Source: Candidatus Gastranaerophilales bacterium (GTDB lineage Bacteria; Cyanobacteriota; Vampirovibrionia; Gastranaerophilales; Gastranaerophilaceae). Taken from it: a stretch of DNA of 52,352 nucleotides. This document shows, in pieces, positions 51,192 through 52,352 of the stretch (position 1 is its first letter; the number at the start of each line of letters is the position of its first letter). The notes beneath the pieces are model-generated. The model worked only from the letters and a program-made list of their open reading frames with translations, was not told the origin of the DNA and searched no databases. Both the position numbers and the translations under genes were made by a program. The stretch lies in assembly GCA_944324365.1 (NCBI GenBank), contig CALUWA010000009.1, forward strand, positions 1 to 52,352. Direction: 5' to 3'.

Positions 51192-52095
51192 TTACCACGG
51201 ATAACCATCTGGTATCTTCCAGCCGTTTATCTGTATTAATTTTGTACAATAACTGCAATTTTCACAACCCTTATAACATCCCCACTGTCCGGTCTTTAAG
51301 GATTCTCGATTTCCATTCCAATCTAAAACATAAGGCTCTATAAATTCAACACTATTATATGCTTTGCTGCCTTGCGTTTTCTTTTTAACCATCTGAAACG
51401 CAAATTTCTCTCGCGGATTGTATTCATATTTGGCATTTGGATGAAATACAATATCTCCGCCGTTATCGTCTATAGATAAGCGCATCATGGTACCGTTTAC
51501 AAAATATACACAGGCAAATATCTGCCCCCATTTATTATTACACTGTTTTATCTTTGTATATTTAACATAAGGAAGTAAATAGGTTTCCAAGAATGCCTTT
51601 ATTTCATTGTAGCTGTAATTTTTATCTTTTATAACCCAATCGTCAAAGGTACCGTCATAATCCGCGTGTGCACGCCTGAATGCATCGTTTATCTGCGCAT
51701 AAAATACCTGTAATTTCGTTTCTACAACAAGTTTTTGGTATTTGGCAATCAGCATCGGCATTGTCATTGCCGCAACCACGCCAATTATGCCAAGGGTAAT
51801 CAGCACTTCCGCTAGCGTAAACGCCGCTTTCTTTTTGTCATCCTTACAAAGCGAACCGCCGCAACGAAGTGAGGACGTGTGAGCCTGTATGCAGAGCTGA
51901 GCGGTAGCGAAGGATCTCTTATTAATGAGATACTTCGGTGTTGCGCACCTCTGAATGACCGCTTTATATATACTTCGGGCTAAACCCCTTAAAACCCCAG
52001 GCTCGCCATAATGGCAAATGGGCACAAACCCTTGTCCCGACTTAGATGTAGATACCCCCCCCCCGGTATTTCCGCGCTATACTTAACTTTTGCAT
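51192..52095 (-). CDS. Prepilin-like protein out of frame with its leader at a G10 tract
   Basis: The prepilin frame has KKKAAFTLAEVLITLGIIGV, then a body of about 190 residues with Cys pairs near the end (CYKGCENCSYC). No short, ribosome-binding-site-supported start exists next to the motif. The frame runs back through repeat-derived sequence to a GTG at 52025 without a ribosome binding site. The well-supported ATG 52095 (GGAGGAT before it) is out of frame across ten G residues (complement of 52055-52064). With nine it would join to give a leader of about 91 residues. That leader is much longer than the five-residue one at 31226. Confidence 0.7.
51896..51960. repeat. Palindromic dispersed repeat inside the prepilin leader
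   Basis: On the minus strand GTCATTC...CCGAAGTATCTCATTAATAA...GAGATCCTTCGC...GCTCAG, matching 43893-43959 and 32283-32350. It is read in frame as ...ATPKYLINKRSFATAQ... in the leader of the prepilin gene. Confidence 0.8.
52042..52095 (-). CDS. 17-residue leader peptide with G10-encoded GGG (second copy)
   Basis: ATG 52095 gives MQKLSIARKYRGGGIYI and a stop at ten G residues. It aligns without gaps with the peptide at 32466-32519 (M-x-K-x-x-I-A-R; GGG at 12-14; 17 residues). GGAGGAT lies seven to eight bases upstream. Confidence 0.6.
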   Translation of the reverse strand: MQKLSIARKYRGGGIYI

Positions 52096-52118
52096 ACTTC
52101 TATCCTCCATTTTCTATC

Positions 52119-52147
52119 AGTATAAACTATTTTCAATCATTTTTCAA
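52119..52147 (-). promoter_or_regulatory. Promoter of the second G10 leader/prepilin gene
   Basis: On the minus strand TTGAAA (52142-52147), a 17-base spacer and TATACT (52119-52124), the same arrangement as before 32466. Confidence 0.7.
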
Positions 52148-52352
52148 GGGGGGCGAAGCCCCCTTCTACATGACGCTTCTTGGATTATTGGCGGCTCGAC
52201 CGGCTCAACGCAGCTCTCGCCTGGACGAGTTTCGCTGCGCTCACTCTTGCCAAAATCCGCTTCGCTTCGTGGAATGCGACAAAAAGTTTATTATTTACTC
52301 CTTCCCCTACTTGGGGAAGGTTGGGATGGGGAGCAATCTTAACCGAGTATTA
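52148..52352. repeat. Repeat-rich end of the window
   Basis: A GGGGGCGAAGCCCCC hairpin lies at about 52149-52163. CCTTCCCCTACTTGGGGAAGG near 52300 is the GC-rich repeat also seen at 12646-12732. No gene is supported. Confidence 0.6.

Noticed and set aside
1-52352. Alternative genetic code with UGA as a sense codon
   Set aside because: Conserved genes (lptC, fixC, aroK, the 28108 gene) end at TGA in ATGA overlaps exactly where expected.

Overview
This AT-rich window carries a compact, mostly bacterial housekeeping chromosome segment. It has LptC/LptA (so an outer membrane), type II fatty acid synthesis, two [FeFe] hydrogenases, a long PPi-type phosphofructokinase, FixC/FixX and several prepilin-like proteins. 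TGA is used as a normal stop (several ATGA overlaps). Together this suggests a non-photosynthetic, anaerobic, fermentative Gram-negative such as a gut Melainabacteria/Gastranaerophilales lineage. That placement is inference; there is no rRNA in the window to test it. I saw no tRNA, rRNA or CRISPR array.

Layout. 1-560: dispersed repeat and a possible microprotein. 562-5587: hydrogen locus (two thioredoxin-fold ferredoxins, a PAS-containing sensory-type [FeFe] hydrogenase, a PP2C phosphatase and a second [FeFe] hydrogenase) closed by a terminator. 5808-12578: lptC, lptA, TPR gene, dprA, topA, aroE. 12857-22928 (minus strand): DUF177-rpmF-plsX-fabH ... fabD-fabG-acpP-fabF in canonical order, but split between fabH and fabD by about 3 kb of accessory DNA (HExxH protein, HEPN/MNT pair, truncated gene, repeat end). 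23062-30478: Skp/OmpH, an AMMECR1-like/six-hairpin protein, lineage-specific coiled-coil and secreted proteins, and a lipoate ligase-like gene. 30495-37557: prepilin-like genes, a small regulator, a parvulin, then a three-gene operon of large glycine-rich prepilin-like proteins. 37588-43723: rsmD, fixC-fixX, small regulators, a metallophosphoesterase and aroK-aroB. 43724-44406: repeat cluster. 44399-51122: TIGR02757 protein, a Cys-rich small protein with a structured leader, hpf, GT2, prs and PPi-PFK. 51192-52352: another prepilin and repeats.

The most notable signal is a pair of unlinked prepilin genes (32466-34173 plus; 51192-52095 minus). Both are preceded by the same module: a TTGAAA/TATAMT promoter, a GGA-rich ribosome binding site, and a 17-codon reading frame M-x-K-x-x-I-A-R-x-x-x-G-G-G-x-x-x-stop whose glycines are encoded by a run of exactly ten G. 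Removing one G fuses each leader in frame to its prepilin. This looks like a contingency (phase-variable) leader cassette or a conserved leader peptide.

A second genome-wide signal is leaderless expression. About a dozen genes have a TAWWWT-type -10 box exactly 6-7 nt before the ATG, including a perfectly palindromic divergent promoter between aroK and a metallophosphoesterase gene. A third is a family of intergenic repeats with TTACATAACCNATGTTA ends, one class of which holds a hairpin whose stem differs between copies but stays perfectly paired.
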